DNA of 6,994 nucleotides from a bacterium (GTDB lineage: Bacteria > Verrucomicrobiota > Verrucomicrobiae > Opitutales > Opitutaceae), in contig JAJXYI010000240.1 in assembly GCA_021780625.1 (NCBI GenBank), positions 1 to 6,994 on the forward strand, in the 5' to 3' direction. Position numbers and translations under genes: made by a program. The notes beneath the pieces were generated by a model. The model was given only the letters and a program-made list of their open reading frames with translations. It was not told the DNA's origin and searched no databases. Below, one piece after another: positions 5,256 through 6,994 of this stretch (positions are counted from its first letter, which is position 1; every line of letters starts with the position of its first letter).

Positions 5256-6830
5256 TCAGGGAATGCGTTTTATGAGGCCATTGATCGCCTCGATAGCCTC
5301 ATTGAGCAGGTAGGGTTTCTGGATGAACGCGATGGGTTCGGCGAGATTCAGCTGGTCGATGGTGTTCTGTTTGAAGTAGCCGGACGCGAGGAGAAGCGGA
5401 AGCTCTGGACGGAGGGCGCGCAGTCGGGCGCAGAGTTCCCAGCCGTCCATTTCGCCGGGGAGGCCGACGTCGGAGAACACGAGGTGGATGCGTTCGGCGT
5501 TGCTTTGGTACTGCGCGAGAGCCTCCTCGGCGCTGGAGGCCCAGATGAGTTCCCAGCCCTGCCGTGCGGCGAGGCCGGTCCAGAGCCGGGCGAGATCCGT
5601 CTCGTCCTCGACGAGGAGGATGCCCACCGAGGATTCGAGCTGGTAGTTTTCGGCGACGATGGGTTCCCTCTGGTTGCGGACGGCCTGACGGCCGCGGGGC
5701 AGAAGCAGGCTGATTCGGGTGCCGCGGAGCGGTTCGCTGTGGACCTCGATGTGGCCGCGGTGGGCGCGCATGATTCCGTACACGAGGGCGAGACCGATGC
5801 CGCGGACCTCTGCACTTTTGTTCCGTGCGAAGAATGGCTCGAACATGCGTGCGCGGGTGGCCTCGTCCATGCCGCATCCGTCATCCTCGACCTCGATCTC
5901 GAGCCATTCGAGGGCGGGGTTGTGGTCGCGCAGGATGCCGCGGTCGCGGGTGCGGACGATCACCGAGCCGGAGTCGGCGATCGACTCGCGGGCGTTGCGA
6001 AGCAGGTGCTCGAGAGCGTTCCCGATCTGTTCCGGATCGACGGGAACGCGCGATTGCGCGGCGGAGAAGTCGTAGTCGAGCCGTATCCGCTCGGGCCATT
6101 CAGGGGCGGTACGCACGAGCACGTCGGCGAGAAGGGCGTGGACGTCGGTCTCGACGGGCACGGGTTCGTTCTGGTTTGCGAAGACCATCAGCTGGCGGAC
6201 GACCTCGGCACCGCGGGTGGCCGCGTCGGAGATGATGCCGCAGTATTCGACGACCCGGGCGTTGTCGGCGGCGACCTGCCTCAGGAGGCTTGCGTAGCCG
6301 AGGATGATCGCGAGCAGGTTGTTGAAGTCGTGGGCGACGCCGCCGGCGAGCGTGCCCAGGCCGTCGAGGTTCTCGAACTCGCGACGGATGCGGCCGGCCG
6401 CGGTGGTGACGTCGGCCAGCGCGAGCACCCAGTGTTCGAGCCCGCAGCTGTCGTCAAAAAGCGGATACCCGTGGGCGTGGCAGAGGAAGATCCGGCCGTC
6501 GGCGCGTCGAGCCTCGACGATCGAGTCGAAGGGCCTGCCGTCGGCGAGCTTGAGCTCGAGGCGCGCCCACTCTTCGCGGGAGCTGTCGGCCTGGAGCAGT
6601 TCGGCGGGCGAACGCCCTGCGGCCTCGACGCGCGCGTGGCCGGTGAGCCGTTCGAAGGCCTGGTTGCACGAGAGGACGACGGTGGCGCGTCCGGAGTCGA
6701 GCCGGCCCACGAGCAGCCCATTGGGCGAATCGAGTGCGCATCTGCGCCAAAGCTCCGCCAGGGGATCGGACCCGGAATCGGGGTTGGTCCCGGAAGGGCG
6801 CAAGGCGTCGGATGGATCAGGAACGAGCAT
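5256..6830 (-). CDS. Cytosolic PAS hybrid histidine kinase with C-terminal receiver
   Basis: This gene encodes 524 residues with no signal peptide or transmembrane segment, so it should sense an internal signal. A PAS-like domain occupies about 33-146 (CNQAFERLTGHARVEAAGRSPAELL, then the ADGRIFLCHAHGYPL strand region). The dimerisation/phosphotransfer helix has an NtrB-type H-box GVAHDFNNLL with H167. The ATPase domain (about 265-379) shows the N-box around N279, G1 DDGCGM (316-321), F-box MFEPFF (329-334) and a G2 box RGIGLAL (343-349) with its first Gly replaced. The receiver (about 402-519) has E408/D409, phosphoacceptor D454, S483 and K505. The downstream NtrC-type regulator is the natural partner. 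Direct transfer H167 to that regulator, with the fused receiver as modulator or phosphate sink, is inferred; no HPt protein is in the window. ATG 6830 is the first start I can support; no Shine-Dalgarno sequence is evident. Confidence 0.92.
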   Translation of the reverse strand: MLVPDPSDALRPSGTNPDSGSDPLAELWRRCALDSPNGLLVGRLDSGRATVVLSCNQAFERLTGHARVEAAGRSPAELLQADSSREEWARLELKLADGRPFDSIVEARRADGRIFLCHAHGYPLFDDSCGLEHWVLALADVTTAAGRIRREFENLDGLGTLAGGVAHDFNNLLAIILGYASLLRQVAADNARVVEYCGIISDAATRGAEVVRQLMVFANQNEPVPVETDVHALLADVLVRTAPEWPERIRLDYDFSAAQSRVPVDPEQIGNALEHLLRNARESIADSGSVIVRTRDRGILRDHNPALEWLEIEVEDDGCGMDEATRARMFEPFFARNKSAEVRGIGLALVYGIMRAHRGHIEVHSEPLRGTRISLLLPRGRQAVRNQREPIVAENYQLESSVGILLVEDETDLARLWTGLAARQGWELIWASSAEEALAQYQSNAERIHLVFSDVGLPGEMDGWELCARLRALRPELPLLLASGYFKQNTIDQLNLAEPIAFIQKPYLLNEAIEAINGLIKRIP

Positions 6831-6948
6831 GGCCGGCTGCGGACCGAAGGCTGGCGGACGCCAGGGGCCCGGGCGGGATCTGGCGCCTTGAGGCCATGGT
6901 TGGCGCAGGTCTCCAATCGGATGATTGCCAGAAAACTTGAATTAACAT

Positions 6949-6975
6949 TTAAGGAAGGTCGTCCCGTGCCGATAA
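6949..6975 (+). promoter_or_regulatory. Divergent sigma-28 (FliA)-like promoter, pointing out of the window
   Basis: On the plus strand the -35-like TTAAGGAA (6949-6956), an exact 11-nt spacer (6957-6967) and GCCGATAA (6968-6975) are seen. The -10 is a perfect match to the flagellar sigma-28 consensus; the -35 matches 4/8. Transcription would begin near 6982 and run rightward into a gene beyond 6994, divergent from the kinase gene at 6830. The rest of 6831-6994 holds no promoter for the kinase that I can support. Confidence 0.65.
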
Positions 6976-6982
6976 CCGGGAC
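6961..6982. repeat. Inverted repeat enclosing the divergent -10 box
   Basis: GTCCCG (6961-6966) and CGGGAC (6977-6982) are perfect inverted repeats separated by 10 nt, and that interval contains the whole GCCGATAA -10 box. The position would suit a repressor operator. A competing pairing, GGGA (6978-6981) with TCCC (6988-6991), also exists. The repeat is short enough to arise by chance in GC-rich DNA. Confidence 0.35.
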
Positions 6983-6994
6983 AGTATTCCCAGG

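Noticed and set aside
1..6994. CRISPR array, tRNA/rRNA gene, insertion sequence or prophage remnant
   Set aside because: No regular repeat-spacer array, cloverleaf, transposase or integrase sequence is visible. The window is densely coding with uniform character.

Overview
All six genes in this window lie on the minus strand of a GC-rich chromosome, so the layout below runs from right to left. The gene order, GC richness and protein style (long Pro/Ala linkers, weak Shine-Dalgarno signals) would fit a motile member of the Verrucomicrobiota such as the Opitutales. That placement is an impression from the proteins, not from a marker gene.

Right edge to 5256: a soluble PAS hybrid histidine kinase. 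Downstream at 5098-3563 is an NtrC-type sigma-54 activator (receiver, AAA+, Fis-type HTH). The 157-nt gap between them carries a bipartite direct repeat. Next, 3355-2825 encodes a CheX/CheC-type phosphatase and 2805-1648 encodes a three-domain protein (receiver, degenerate receiver, STAS-like). These two form a tight operon that ends in a hairpin terminator at 1555-1580. Finally, 1406-735 encodes an exported Pro/Ala-rich protein of unknown function. It is coupled by an ATGA overlap to an exported tetratricopeptide-like protein (738 to the left edge, truncated).

The main result is in the intergenic DNA. Three sites match the flagellar sigma-28 (FliA) promoter, consensus TAAAGTTT-N11-GCCGATAA, all with an exact 11-nt spacer. 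One lies before the CheX gene (3389-3415, minus). One lies before the exported-protein gene (1440-1466, minus). One points right, out of the window (6949-6975, plus), towards an unseen divergent gene. On the minus strand the two sites share an 11-nt core and sit at the same distance, 32 nt, from the ATG.

Together this reads as a motility regulatory locus. A cytosolic PAS kinase plus sigma-54 activator recalls FlrB/FlrC and FleS/FleR, which act above sigma-28 in flagellar cascades. The sigma-28 promoters then drive a signalling pair, in which CheX may dephosphorylate the receiver of a STAS-linked output protein, and an uncharacterised exported two-gene operon. The regulatory link between the two halves is inference.
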